From Lutraria lutraria (Eukaryota; Mollusca; Bivalvia; Venerida; Mactridae), in contig OZ026844.1 in assembly GCA_964023205.1 (NCBI GenBank), positions 27,750,934-27,814,933 on the forward strand: a DNA stretch of 64,000 nucleotides. Direction: 5' to 3'. The notes below the pieces were generated by a model. That model saw only the letters and a program-made list of their open reading frames with translations, had not been told where the DNA came from and did no database searches. Positions 1-12,950 of the stretch are shown here, piece after piece. Position numbers and translations under genes: made by a program. Within the stretch, counting starts at the first letter, position 1. Each line of letters begins with the position of its first letter.

Positions 1-3000
1 TCTAATGTTGTGAAAATCATTGTATATATATGTGTGTAACAATATGATGTCTTGTTTCTTCCCTCGTTTTGTCAGGAAAGTGAAGTGAGTGAAATAAAAG
101 GATTAAGTCTTGACTTAAATGTAAAGTAATAACAATATGTTTATTTTTCACCATTCAATCTAATTCATTTATTCACTGCCCCATTCATTGTTCGTCCACG
201 CGTTCGTCCGTAAACACTCATGTTCATATTTATGTGCTCTTTTCATTATTTTGATTCTCGTGTAATTCTATTGTAACGGTCAAAAACATTTCAGGGCCCT
301 AATGAAGCAATTTCAAAATAGAGAGGACGGCTAATTTTAGATATTGTTTGACTACAGGGAGAATGATGGCAGTTTTGAGACTATTTCCCCTTAGCCCCCG
401 GTCCATACGGACCTGCAATCGTAACTACTCGGGCATTTCCGTAACTGAGAAATATGCCTCGTACGTAAGTGTAGGGTTACAAATTTTGATTATGCGGTTC
501 CGGTCACTACTTTTCAAACTCTCTGTACCTATTTTCAATAATTATTCTCAGAATTACAGACCTTCAACCCTATTTATCGTTCGCTATATTGATAAAGTAG
601 ACATCAGTTCCCATTTAAAGATAATCAAGATGTTTCCACCGTGGGATTCAAAAAATGGAAAATAGCCCGCGTACAACGAAAACAAAATGGCGGCCTGCCT
701 ATTATGTCCGAGGCACTTTCTTTAGACAAACGTCGAGGAGATCCGATTGAATGACCTGCAGTAAGCATTATTATTTGTGTCATGAATGTTTTGGAATTAC
801 TGCCAATACATTTCATCATTTGTTCTGCTATGTGTCAAAAAGTTTCTATATTGTACGTATTGTTGAGTTTGTTTGTGTTTTGTGTTTTACATACCAGGGA
901 TAATTGACATAGACATGATTCCCTGGGGCTCCTAAGTGGTGTCTAGATGAAATTAACAAGCAAAAAAAAAAAACGTTATCTCAGATAACCCAGCTCACTA
1001 ATTTGTTGATCATCAACGTAGTGCTTAAAACACAAGTTCATAAATATGTTTTTGATTAGGAAGAAATTAATACCGCATTGTTTGATGAAAAACCTGTTAT
1101 TTATCATCATTGAAATTAATGGTGAATTAAGTATTATACCTTTTCGCTGAAACTCGTTTAAAAATCTTTCTAAAGGTTTTGATATATTGAAATATAGTTC
1201 TCTACTTGTTCAAGTCCATGGTGAGATTATTTGTGGTTTTCCAGACTTAGCAATACAATTTGGGTTAGTCACAAATGTTTAAGAGAATCATTTTTCATTC
1301 ATTGATTAATAGTCAAGATGTCTCACCGCTTTCCTCGGATAGGGTACTTACAGGTGTCAATTTGCATCATTCAGTCTTCTAAATTCGACCACGATGCGTA
1401 GGTTAGATCTAGATTATTGAGTTTGTTTATCCTCGCAACCGGGATAATCCCATATGTGCGAGCTTTCACTATTTTAACAATTATACTATCTTCGATATAG
1501 CCTATTATTTAAAAAACTATAATTAAAAATGTTCTATATAAAAATATAACATACATATTTAGGCTATTTTAAGTGAAAGTTTGTGTGTGTGTCTTAATTT
1601 ACATCTATATTAAGGAAGAACTATTTTATTTAGGGGGGGGGGGATACTATTTTGTATACAATTTTAACTTTATTTATAACTAATTGTATACTTTATTTTA
1701 ATATAGTTCTTCTATTTTGAAATTATTACTATAAAAGATGTAAAATGTTAGATCTAGTTACACAAAGAACAAACAAATATGCAGCCTAACCGTACGTGTC
1801 TTAGTGCCCCGCCTATTCTTTCTATGATATCAATGACATTGTCAATACTGAACATGCGAACTGTGTACTAAATCGTCCTTCGAAATTGTACTACGAAAAG
1901 AAAGCCAAGCATAAAAAATATCCTTGTAACTGATTGGATAAGAAAGTGGGGCGAGAAAGATGGAACTGTGAAGTCCTGAACCATCATGTCATGTTTATAT
2001 GATGTCAATAAGTCTGGCCAGACATCAGATCGATTTACTAAAAAATATTTATAAATAAAGCAGCATGAGTTCAACAAGCAAAAATACTCGTTCAATTAAA
2101 CTGGAGATCAACTTCCGAAACTCACAAGAGATCTAAAATGAGACACTGATATTTATTCATCACTCATACACGTCATATATCTGCTGTGCTTGGCTTATTT
2201 CTAACGAATGTTGGTATGAAATAATAAAGATACAGATGTAAACGGTCTTTCAACAGTTTGCTATCAGTGATATATTAGTTTCAGCGTATGCCTGCTATAA
2301 TCACATTATAATCTGCGACATTGTACAGACTGATTTGAGTTTTCTTGAACGTGTAATTAAATGCTTACTGACAGATGGGAGATGATATATCAATTGAATT
2401 ATTACAAAGATAACTGATAGGAGCAGCAATATTGTTTATCATGTAGTGTTGGCTTTGGCAATGTCATAATTTATATAGTACGATTGTTAAATGTAGAATC
2501 TTAGCGGACTCGGATGTCGATCAGTGGATTCACAAACTCGCAACTGGGCTATTATAAATACCTTGGCGAAAGTATGGGTAGTTCATGGGTGTAGAATAAA
2601 TGTAGGAAACAAAACTGCAAATGAAATTATTGTATTGGAACCGTAGTTGATCTAAACATTCAGACAAATGATTTACAGATTCTAAGATAAAATCAGGAAT
2701 GCCCTTTTTATGCTTAAGGCAAGTCTGCATAAAATGTCTGAGTATGTTTTTAGTGTTGACAAACAATAAATATAAGACCATATTGGCATCCATGAGCAAA
2801 ATAAATTATGCCTTTGTATCTTCGATTTCCTAGAATTTAGGACTTTCTTTGACAACATGGCTAAAGGTTTGATAAATTCACTCTCACTTCAAATTTACGC
2901 TTTATGTGGGGAAGTGTCAACATAATTCGGTTGCACAGATTAACCATAATAAAAGATGGAGTCATCGAACCTTCCCACACGTACAATTACACCAGCATAA

Positions 3001-4620
3001 AATACGCTAGAAGATACTCGTTATTCAACATCAGTGACATCTCCAATTAAGACTGTTTCATGGTATTGCACTGGTTCGGATTCCATGTACAGCTGTAAAG
3101 CTATGTCTTCCGTGTTATTTATTATATTTGTTTTGTTTCAAATGTGAACACATTCGAAAAAATAGAATTTTAGATTTTACATAATTTCGCATTTTTTTCA
3201 TGATTTAGTTTTTACCAAACATATCAAAATCTTAAAAACTAAGCGGTATAAGTCTTTAAAATGTGGCATTTGAATCAGTCTTATAGTGTACATGATAAAA
3301 CTAAAATAAATAATAAATAAAAAAGTTTCTGATATGTGCTTATCACGATGGTACTTACTTAAAATGTAACTTGGTGATGATTTTAAGAATCTTATACCGA
3401 AGTAAATTTACTTTTAGTAAGAACGCTCACTGAAACATCAACCGGAAGTATAGTCTTGAATATAATTCTTGAAGATGCATTGCTCCGAGGCAAAATTAAT
3501 ATCACTAAAAGATTTCTGAAATGTAACCCAGTGAATGTGAATGAGCCAACGGTTAAAAAATAATTACAAGAACGGATTTTTCTTAATTTGTGGATCGATG
3601 TCGTTTTTTGCTTGTACGATTTAAGCTAACGGTATTATAAGCCAAGGCTCGGCTATGTTATTGGTCATGAAAAGATCTTGTATTTTGTATGAAAATTTAA
3701 CAACTGCTTCCATAACACCATCAAATTCAGAATTGATAAAAAATAATTGAGTATGTGTTGCTGTGTTAGCTTAATATGCTTTTATTTCTCTTCTAAAAGA
3801 GGTACCGTAAATTTAAATTATTTTCAGCCCCGTAAAACATTCTGACATTATGTTTGACAAAAAAGATATCTAATTCATTATGCTTGAGTTTCTTAATAAC
3901 TGAAAATACATTTTTCTTAAAATATTACTAGAGCAAATAAAAAATAGAATTTTCCTTAAATACTTAAAGCGCTGTTGGAGAGATGATTGCATTTGAAATA
4001 AATTATCTTTTGGAATCAAGGCATTAAGACCCAATTGGGTATAGAATTTCGAAAGAAATCTGATATTTAGGAAGCAGAGATCAGTGAAAATAATTTACCG
4101 GGAAGCAAATGGTTTGTTCGATAATGTTATCAAATAACAATTAAGCTGCGTTTGAAGGCTATCTAATCAGAAAGAACAAAGTACACAAATCATCAGCCTT
4201 AATGTTTGATTAGCTCTAATTCATCATGTTACAAAGTATAGAATTAGTTTGTACAAATTGTATTCATTTTAATGGATTTTCAGATTGGCCATAGTGTAAA
4301 CATATTTATCATAGTATCCGATCCACAAATATGATTCTTTTGACGTGGAAACCATTAAGCACATCGTTATATTTCAATCAATGACCGTTGTTTAATCAAA
4401 GTAGTTAATCACGACGGGAGCAGAAATTGTAATAAATGCTGCCAAAGAATTTAAAACATGTAATCTGAAAGATACAAGATTAATGAAAGACAAGAGTTTA
4501 ATGGCCCATTATAAATTATTGATATGGTAACATAATATGCTATATATTGTTATGTTACTAATAAGACTGTTTTAGAGTAACTAATGTAACGCATGCGCAG
4601 TAATGAGCACTGCATGAAGC
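1..4620. other. Intergenic, no gene seen
   Basis: AT-rich sequence with only short open frames that show no family motif and no linked splice pattern. It holds one copy of a dispersed repeat at 414-620, described separately. I see no RNA gene or clear promoter. Confidence 0.6.
414..620 (+). repeat. Dispersed repeat D, copy 1
   Basis: The stretch starting CGTAACTACTCGGGCATTTC recurs at about 36147-36345 with the same order of blocks (a TATGCGG block, then a TTATCG..GATAAA block). A short inverted piece recurs at 19258-19307. An open frame covering it is an accident of the repeat. The class of element is unknown. Confidence 0.6.
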
Positions 4621-4626
4621 GATGTC

Positions 4627-5615
4627 GTTGATGATCGGTGCTCTAGTGGTACAGCGCTGGACTTATAAACGTAAGGTCATGTGTTCGATTCTCGGCTCCA
4701 TCTTTTCGATATTTCAGTAACCTTTTTTTGGTGTTCCCGTCCCAACTACAGAGCCAAGTACTGTATCTAGAAAATCCCAGTAAATGTGTGAGAGGTTGTC
4801 ACACCCTATAAGGATCCTTTCTTATATAGCTCCTCGGTAGCTGTATTCGCAAACTTTTCGTATACAGCTCCCCGGGGAGCTCTATTCGCCGAATATATCT
4901 CCCGTACCAAATAAGAAGCTGTATTCGGAGTAGTTGTTGCTTTTCCTCGGATAGAGATCCCCATGTATCTGGTATAAGATAAATTTCATTAATGTTTTTA
5001 TTATATATATTATGTAGTTTACGCAAACGCTTGACGACACGATATATATATTTTCGATGCAATCTAGATGTAGTAATGAAATTGTCCATCCAGGCGAACG
5101 ATAGGCCACTTGTTGGGTACTTAGGGGTATTGTTGGCTCATGCACACACGGCGCTTTTGTGGTTGTTCGTTTAATTTAGTCATTATGAGAATTAGAATTT
5201 TTTTTTTTGGAAATAAGAAGTGAATTGAACAAAATGATTCAGGAGATAGCCTAAAAACCAGTCTTGTGAGAACGCCAGTCGTCTGTCTGTCTGTTTGTTT
5301 GTCTGTCTTTTGTCCGTCTGTTGTCCGTCCCGACATTGTCTAAAAGAGATTAGATCATCTGCTTAACCATTTGGCCAAAATTTAATGACTCTCAGTAAAG
5401 TAATTCTCGTTGACATACATCATCATATTGATAAAAGTGCATGCGAGCTATATTCGACTTAGCATACGCTTTTTTCCGTATACAGCATTCCAATTTAAAG
5501 TGTGTCATTCACTGAATAGAGCAGCACCCAGGAGCTTTACTAAAAAGGATCCCTATAGGGTGTGGACAAGGCGTGTAACGGTGCTTTACATGGGGTTAAG
5601 TTTGGGTTTGTTAGT
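4627..5615 (+). mobile_element. tRNA-derived SINE, interrupted
   Basis: A tRNA-like head with a box A-like CTCTAGTGG and a box B-like GTTCGATTC is followed by the body shared with the copies at 23656 and 58655 (GTGTTCCC.TCCCAA, then a TCTAGAAAATC block). The body is cut at about 4799 by an inverted-repeat element and resumes at 5565 with the GTAACGGTGCTTTACA block. It is therefore one SINE split by a later insertion. Confidence 0.7.
4800..5564. mobile_element. Inverted-repeat DNA element nested in SINE
   Basis: The ends are inverted: CACACCCTATAAGGATCC on the left and GGATCCCTATAGGGTGTG on the right, and the inversion extends about 30 bases to AGCTCC/GGAGCT. Further AGCTCC and GTATTCG motifs repeat just inside each end. 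It is about 765 bp and shows no recognisable transposase, so it looks like a non-autonomous DNA transposon. Target-site duplication is not clear. A TCTG/TTTG simple repeat lies at 5280-5325. Confidence 0.65.
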
Positions 5616-5619
5616 TCTA

Positions 5620-8600
5620 ATCATTGACGAGGAGGGTGTTTTCTACTACGACATGTTTTGCAAACTCTGCATCTTAGGCCATTCTTCCTCTACCATTGTT
5701 CACGATAATTTACCTCTGAAAGTTGCCAGCGTTACTAATACAGAATCCCGAAAAACTAGCAAAGTTAGCATGCTTGTCCGGCATTATATATCGAAATATT
5801 GCTAAAATCGGCACACGTCTTTGTGTACCTAAATTATGCTGCATTTGGCGTCCGTCCGTATGTACCGAAAACATTGCTGGAAAATAGCCATGATACGAAA
5901 TGCTTTACACAGAAATTAATGAAAGAATTTAATGTCTTGTGAAACTCTAATATATGTTTGATGCTGCCTTTGTTGTGGCGTTTTTCTTTTCATATTTAAG
6001 ACGCAAAACGTTTTTGTTCGTCACGTGCGTTTAGCAATTTTGAAGAGAAATTGTTATGTTAGTTATATGTACGTGCTATCACCCAGACTTCATTTCTTGA
6101 CTTTGAACGTCTATGTAATATTAAACTCGGTAATTTTGTTCAATCCAATGAAAAGTTCACACATGTCAGATTAAAGATTCCAAAAAAGACAAGCCAGACA
6201 CGAAGGAATTAATTATTTACATACTTGTAGCATGCTTTAGGTGAAATGAATCTATAAATGTTGGCATTATGTCTTACTCATCATTTAAATCTGTTAAATT
6301 CAAACTAAGTTATTGTTCATCATATTGATCGAATCACGTACGCAAATTTGGTTACAGCAAGAACATATTAACACTTACGGACAAAAATCTTATCCAGACC
6401 TGTCTATAGAAAAAGCGTTTACTTATCTTTTCTTGTTGTTTACAATCGTACATAAATAAACGATACCATTGGAGGGAGACTCTACGTACACGTACCCTGT
6501 AATTTATTAATTTGGGTTTAGCACCATTTTTCAATAACCTTTCATTTATATACGGCGGCCTATTCACCTGGACGATGATCTAACCAATTACCCATCCACA
6601 CGAAACCGGTAACTTCATCACATGTTGAGAAAAATCGACATTGGTGTCAAATGTTCATGGAAGCGCACAAACAACTGGATAACGGCCGCGGCACTACAGA
6701 TTATTTATTGGTACAACTTCAGTCGTCTCTACAAAATAAGAAGACGTAACGGAACGAGCACGAACTAAAGCATTTCTTTGTAAATTTTAAATAACTATGT
6801 ATTTTTTACGAAGGCTGACTTCTTTACAGTAGCTTTACAAGTTTTAAAATAAGTATAGTAAGTTACGAATTCTTAAATCTTCCAACAACGAGGCACTCAA
6901 TACAATCTGATCGTATAGACTGTCTATACTTGTCTCGACTGTGGCATTACAACACGTCATTGTTTTATGGTCAATATATTTCTCTGGATGCTGTTACCGA
7001 CATTATCGCCGAATAGTTACATGGATAAGAACTTAAGCGGGCTTTTAGTTACTTAATGAATATTTATGACAATGTAAGTCGTTTGGCCGAAATTGAAACG
7101 AAATATTTACGAGATGTGTTTAAGTCAATATATCCGTCGCAGGACCGGGATTTCGGTGATCATCGGATTATTTCCACTTCCACGCTTGAACCTTCGACAT
7201 TTTCTTAGGAGTTCCTTTCGCAACATGGCAATATTTGTACGGTTTTATTAAAGCCACATAAGCTTTTTGCTATAGAAAAATATATGCAAAAAACAAACAA
7301 TTGCTGATATTATCCCAAGATAATTATTACCGACGAAACGAGCCCTATTTCCTAAAACAACCATTTCACCGTGTGCGTGATTACTTGAAATATGTAGAGC
7401 GCGTGACGTCACTAGATACGACGTGTGTATAACTTGATGCGGGAAACACAGCTGTTCTATAAATAGTATTTATTTCAATGATATTTAAAAAATACATTAT
7501 TAGTTTTGGAAACATTTTTTCTTGCCATTAAATATGCACGTGAGGAAAACACACCGGATTCCTCTGTTATAGGACTAACAGAAACTATTACGACCGATAA
7601 ATTTATATGCTAATGGGGCTTTAAGATGAATATGCATGCTTTTTTAACAGCATGTATCATTCACTTTAAGACTTGAAAAATAAAAAAGCCATATTCGCTA
7701 TGTTCCTGTAAGAATGTGGTTTGGGGAAAATGTTACGCGCCGCGACGTGGTTGTAGAACACATCACATTATATTGCCGCCTATTATACCTTCATCCGTAT
7801 TCTGTTAGAAAGTTGATAATCACTGTGTTCAAAGTATCATCTCATATCGGTTTCAAAGTTATAAATTCTTAGTTAAATAAAGTTAAAACCATCTCCTGTA
7901 GATCAATTATGATGCCGTAACAATATACTACATGTACAAATGTTACTGCAAAGACACATTTATAAAATGAATACCATCATTGTTTTTATCATAATCAACT
8001 CAAAAACACAATATTACGAAATTATTAGATTTAAACTATGAAAACAATATCCAAGACGATGGTAAATTGGTTCCCTGTCGGTACAATGCCTTTGGTACAC
8101 TGCAACATGGAACGGGAACCAGGTTAAGACGATGGAATCTAGTTCTTTACCATTAATTCATGAAGGCATTACATATTTACTGGAATGAGTAACCTCCCTT
8201 TATTAAATCAAAATGTATTCATGCTTACGGGTAAAATAGTTACACAATGAATAATATATAAATAGACAACCAAGTGATAAATTTTTTAATAAATCAAATT
8301 CATTCGACTTGGAAATCTGGCACAATAAAGTCTATACAATATCGATATTAGTGATCCATATTAAATTAATTTTTTTATCCAAATCAAGAAACTTAAGTCT
8401 GTTGACCGCTGAAAACATAAATTCGTGCCTCACATAGACATAATGTCTTACTATGTCCGCAAGTCAAACATGATAAAATAGCGCTTATTATATCGTTAAC
8501 ATTTAATTTAGTAGATATTGTAGTAACATTCGGTTTCATTTTCTGGAATGTTTTATTCGCGATAGTATAATTGATATGAACGTTCTAGATCATTTTTAAA

Positions 8601-8990
8601 GTTATAAGACCATTATACTAAACTATCTATAATATTGATTGTAATATACTGAACGGGGGGGATCTAGTTAGAAAGTTTTACGTTCTTAAAATAAGAACTT
8701 TTGTTAGCCATCTTGATCAAGAAAAGCATTAATAATATTCTTTATTTATAGAAGGTAACATGTATTGACATATATACACTCACATATGACGTCATACATT
8801 ACAACATGACATTCAATCAACGCATGTAAGTAAAAACTAACAACAATAATGTCGTGTGTGATAAAATATTAAATTAACAAACACTTCAAAAACTATTAAC
8901 CCTTTATTGTAAGTGGATAGTTCAGCCATTTTGTGTATATAGTAGATACTGTTTTAGAGCATTCATTAAAGACGAAATTTAAGGTTTTGA
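5620..8990. other. Intergenic, no gene seen
   Basis: AT-rich sequence without recognisable exons. A roughly 30-base block at about 8099-8128 (containing CATGGAACGGGAACC) recurs near 36033-36064, which suggests another old dispersed repeat. Nothing else can be supported. Confidence 0.5.
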
Positions 8991-8993
8991 ACG

Positions 8994-11900
8994 TACAGTG
9001 CACCCTTTCCAAAGCAACACCAATTGGTAGAAGCAAACTTATGCTGTTGTTGAGAGGTTGTTGCTCTAGTGAGGTTGTTGAATGGAGGTTGTTGCTCAAG
9101 TGAGGTTGTTGAATGGAGGTTGTTGCTCTATTGAGGTTGTTGAATGGAGGTTGTTGCTCAAGTGAGGTTGTTGAATGGAGGTTGTTGCTCAAGTCAGGTT
9201 GTTGAATGGATGTTGTTGCTCTAGTGAGGTTGTTGAATGGAGGTTGTTGCTCTAGTGAGGTTGTTTCTCTAGTGAGGTTGTTGCTCTAGTGAGGTTGTTG
9301 AATGGAGGTTGTTGCTCTAGTGAGGTTGTTGCTCTAGTGAGGTTGTTGCTCTAGTGAGGTTGTTGAATGGAGGTTGTTGCTCTAGTGAGGTCGTTGCTCA
9401 AGTGAGATTGTTGCTCTAGTGAGGTTGTTGCTCAAGTGAGATTGTTGCTCTAGTGAGGTTGTTGCTCTAGTGAGGTTGTTGCTCTAGTGAGGTTGTTGCT
9501 CTAGTGAGGTTGTTGCTCTAGTGAGGTTGTTGAATGGAGGTTGTTGCTCTAGTGAGGTCGTTGCTCTAGTGAGGTTGTTGAATGGAGGTTGTTGCTCTAG
9601 TGAGGTCGTTGCTCTAGTGAGGTTGTTGCTCTAGTGAGGTTGTTGAATGGAGGTTGTTGCTCTAGTGAGGTTGTTGCTCTAGTGAGGTTGTTGCTCTAGT
9701 GAGGTTGTTGAATGGAGGTTGTTGCTCAAGTGAGATTGTTGCTCTAGTGAGGTTGTTGCTCTAGTGAGGTTGTTGCTCTAGTGAGGTTGTTGAATGGAGG
9801 TTGTTGCTCTAGTGAGGTTGTTGCTCTAGTGAGGTTGTTGCTCTAGTGAGGTTGTTGCTCTAGTGAGGTTGTTGCTCTAGTAAGGTTGTTGCTCTAGTGA
9901 GGTTGTTGCTCTAGTGAGGTTGTTGAATGGAGGTTGTTGCTCTAGTGAGGTCGTTGCTCTAGTGAGGTTGTTGAATGGAGGTTGTTGCTCTAGTGAGGTC
10001 GTTGCTCTAGTGAGGTTGTTGCTCTAGTGAGGTTGTTGAATGGAGGTTGTTGCTCTAGTGAGGTTGTTGCTCTAGTGAGGTTGTTGCTCTAGTGAGGTTG
10101 TTGAATGGAGGTTGTTGCTCTAGTGAGATTGTTGCTCTAGTGAGGTTGTTGCTCTAGTGAGGTTGTTGCTCTAGTGAGGTTGTTGAATGGAGGTTGTTGC
10201 TCTAGTGAGGTCGTTGCTCAAGTGAGATTGTTGCTCTAGTGAGGTTGTTGCTCAAGTGAGATTGTTGCTCTAGTGAGGTTGTTGCTCTAGTGAGGTTGTT
10301 GCTCTAGTGAGGTTGTTGCTCTAGTGAGGTTGTTGCTCTAGTGAGGTTGTTGAATGGAGGTTGTTGCTCTAGTGAGGTCGTTGCTCTAGTGAGGTTGTTG
10401 CTCTAGTGAGGTTGTTGAATGGAGGTTGTTGCTCTAGTGAGGTTGTTGCTCTAGTGAGGTTGTTGCTCTAGTGAGGTTGTTGAATGGAGGTTGTTGCTCA
10501 AGTGAGATTGTTGCTCTAGTGAGGTTGTTGCTCTAGTGAGGTTGTTGAATGGAGGTTGTTGCTCTAGTGAGGTCGTTGCTCAAGTGAGATTGTTGCTCTA
10601 GTGAGGTTGTTGCTCAAGTGAGATTGTTGCTCTAGTGAGGTTGTTGCTCTAGTGAGGTTGTTGCTCTAGTGAGGTTGTTGCTCTAGTGAGGTTGTTGCTC
10701 TAGTGAGGTTGTTGAATGGAGGTTGTTGCTCTAGTGAGGTCGTTGCTCTAGTGAGGTTGTTGCTCTAGTGAGGTTGTTGAATGGAGGTTGTTGCTCTAGT
10801 GAGGTTGTTGCTCTAGTGAGGTTGTTGCTCTAGTGAGGTTGTTGAATGGAGGTTGTTGCTCAAGTGAGATTGTTGCTCTAGTGAGGTTGTTGCTCTAGTG
10901 AGGTTGTTGCTCTAGTGAGGTTGTTGAATGGAGGTTGTTGCTCTAGTGAGGTTGTTGCTCTAGTGAGGTTGTTGCTCTAGTGAGGTTGTTGCTCTAATGA
11001 GGTTGTTGCTCTAGTGAGGTTGTTGCTCTAGTAAGGTTGTTGCTCTAGTGAGGTTGTTGCTCTAGTGAGGTTGTTGAATGGAGGTTGTTGCTCTAGTGAG
11101 GTCGTTGCTCTAGTGAGGTTGTTGAATGGAGGTTGTTGCTCTAGTGAGGTCGTTGCTCTAGTGAGGTTGTTGCTCTAGTGAGGTTGTTGCTCTAGTGAGG
11201 TTGTTGAATGGAGGTTGTTGCTCTAGTGAGGTTGTTGCTCTAGTGAGGTTGTTGCTCTAGTGAGGTTGTTGAATGGAGGTTGTTGCTCAAGTGAGATTGT
11301 TGCTCTAGTGAGGTTGTTGCTCTAGTGAGGTTGTTGAATGGAGGTTGTTGCTCTAGTGAGGTTGTTGCTCTAGTGAGGTTGTTGCTCTAGTGAGGTTGTT
11401 GCTCTAGTGAGGTTGTTGCTCTAGTGAGGTTGTTGCTCTAGTAAGGTTGTTGCTCTAGTGAGGTTGTTGCTCTAGTGAGGTTGTTGAATGGAGGTTGTTG
11501 CTCTAGTGAGGTCGTTGCTCTAGTGAGGTTGTTGAATGGAGGTTGTTGCTCTAGTGAGGTCGTTGCTCTAGTGAGGTTGTTGCTCTAGTGAGGTTGTTGA
11601 ATGGAGGTTGTTGCTCTAGTGAGGTTGTTGCTCTAGTAAGGTTGTTGCTCTAGTGAGGTTGTTGCTCTAGTGAGGTTGTTGAATGGAGGTTGTTGCTCTA
11701 GTGAGGTCGTTGCTCTAGTGAGGTTGTTGAATGGAGGTTGTTGCTCTAGTGAGGTCGTTGCTCTAGTGAGGTTGTTGCTCTAGTGAGGTTGTTGAATGGA
11801 GGTTGTTGCTCTAGTGAGGTTGTTGCTCTAGTGAGGTTGTTGCTCTAGTGAGGTTGTTGAATGGAGGTTGTTGCTCTAGTGAGATTGTTGCTCTAGTGAG

Positions 11901-12141
11901 GTTGTTGCTCTAGTGAGGTTGTTGCTCTAGTGAGGTTGTTGAATGGAGGTTGTTGCTCAAGTGAGATTGTTGCTCTAGTGAGGTTGTTGCTCTAGTGAGG
12001 TTGTTGCTCTAGTGAGGTTGTTGCTCAAGTGAGATTGTTGCTCTAGTGAGGTTGTTGCTCTAGTGAGGTTGTTGCTCTAGTGAGGTTGTTGAATGGAGGT
12101 TGTTGCTCAAGAGAGGGTCACTCTGGAGAGATGTTACTGTA
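8994..12141 (+). mobile_element. MITE family A copy expanded by an internal minisatellite
   Basis: The left end (TACAGTGCACCCTTTCC, then AAAGCAACACC..TTGG.AGAAGCAAA) and the right end (CTCAAGAGAGGGTC, CTCTGGAGAG, TTACTGTA) match, in order, the two halves of the compact MITE at 33955-34058. In place of its single central GAGAGGTTGTTG segment there are 3 kb of tandem repeats. The array thus sits inside a MITE and its unit derives from the MITE's own interior. Confidence 0.85.
9052..12112 (+). repeat. Minisatellite of 17-bp and 14-bp units
   Basis: Two unit types alternate: TTGTTGCTCTAGTGAGG (17 bp) and TTGTTGAATGGAGG (14 bp), with variants CTCAAGTGAGA, GTCGTTGCTC and TCTAGTAAGG. Unit types form larger blocks that recur several times, so there is higher-order structure. 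Open frames here are by-products of the repeat. Confidence 0.97.
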
Positions 12142-12950
12142 TTGAAAATGGCATTCGTCGTGCGTTCATATGTCAACCAGATTTTGTACTTTGTTTTTTG
12201 CAGTAAAACATGTGTTTGTTTTAATGCAATAAAATATTTGTACTTATAGATCAATAAAATATCATCATCGTCGGTTACTGATTCAACTCATTGTAAGAAA
12301 ACAATATTATAAAGTAGATCTGTATTTTAAGAATGGTTTGAGAAAGATCAAGTCTGAAATTATTAATTGCGTATATATAGGATAGTCGGAAAAGGAGCAC
12401 TTGCGATTCTTGTCATTATGGATAAGATTCCCACATAATATTTTATTTCTAATGGGTTTGAGTGATATCAATTTTTTAATCCAATAAAATCAACTTAGTC
12501 TGGTGTCGCTTTTTAGTAATCGTTTTGTACTAACAAACACTTATACTGTTAAGTTTAAGTGTTTGTTAGTAAAATAAAAACTTCCCTGATGTTTCATGAA
12601 ACTCAAGTCCAGATATTAAAACTCCAGACGTATCTGTTGACTAATTTATTGTTAAGTCAAGTATGTTAAAAGTATAATCTTTATTCAATAAAGTCACCAT
12701 CTTACAAGAAAAAAAACTATACCTATATAATGAACATTAGTCATGATTTATGTACTATTAGGCTTGCGTGAATATTTTAGTACAAAGACAAACATGTATT
12801 TTCAGGGGTTAAAATCATTTTTCTTCTCTTGAAGTTGTTGCACTTTTCCTCTTAAATTTTTTGTACTGTAACCGTTTTGGCCTGTCAAAACATTCAAATA
12901 TCAAAATAGTTTTTATTCAAAGGTAATAATCGTGCCTCGAAGTCATCTAC
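12142..12950. other. Spacer between two arrays, no gene seen
   Basis: AT-rich sequence between the two minisatellites. It contains an inverted pair around 12533-12571 (CAAACACTTA and TAAGTGTTTG) and no coding signal. Confidence 0.5.

Noticed and set aside
348..665. 105-codon open frame near the left end
   Set aside because: Half of it is the dispersed repeat D, also found at 36147; no protein motif.
8896..9192. Minus-strand open frame of 98 codons and similar ones at the edges of the 17-bp array
   Set aside because: They read through the minisatellite and the MITE border; the repeated SNNLHSTTSLEQQP pattern is the repeat itself.
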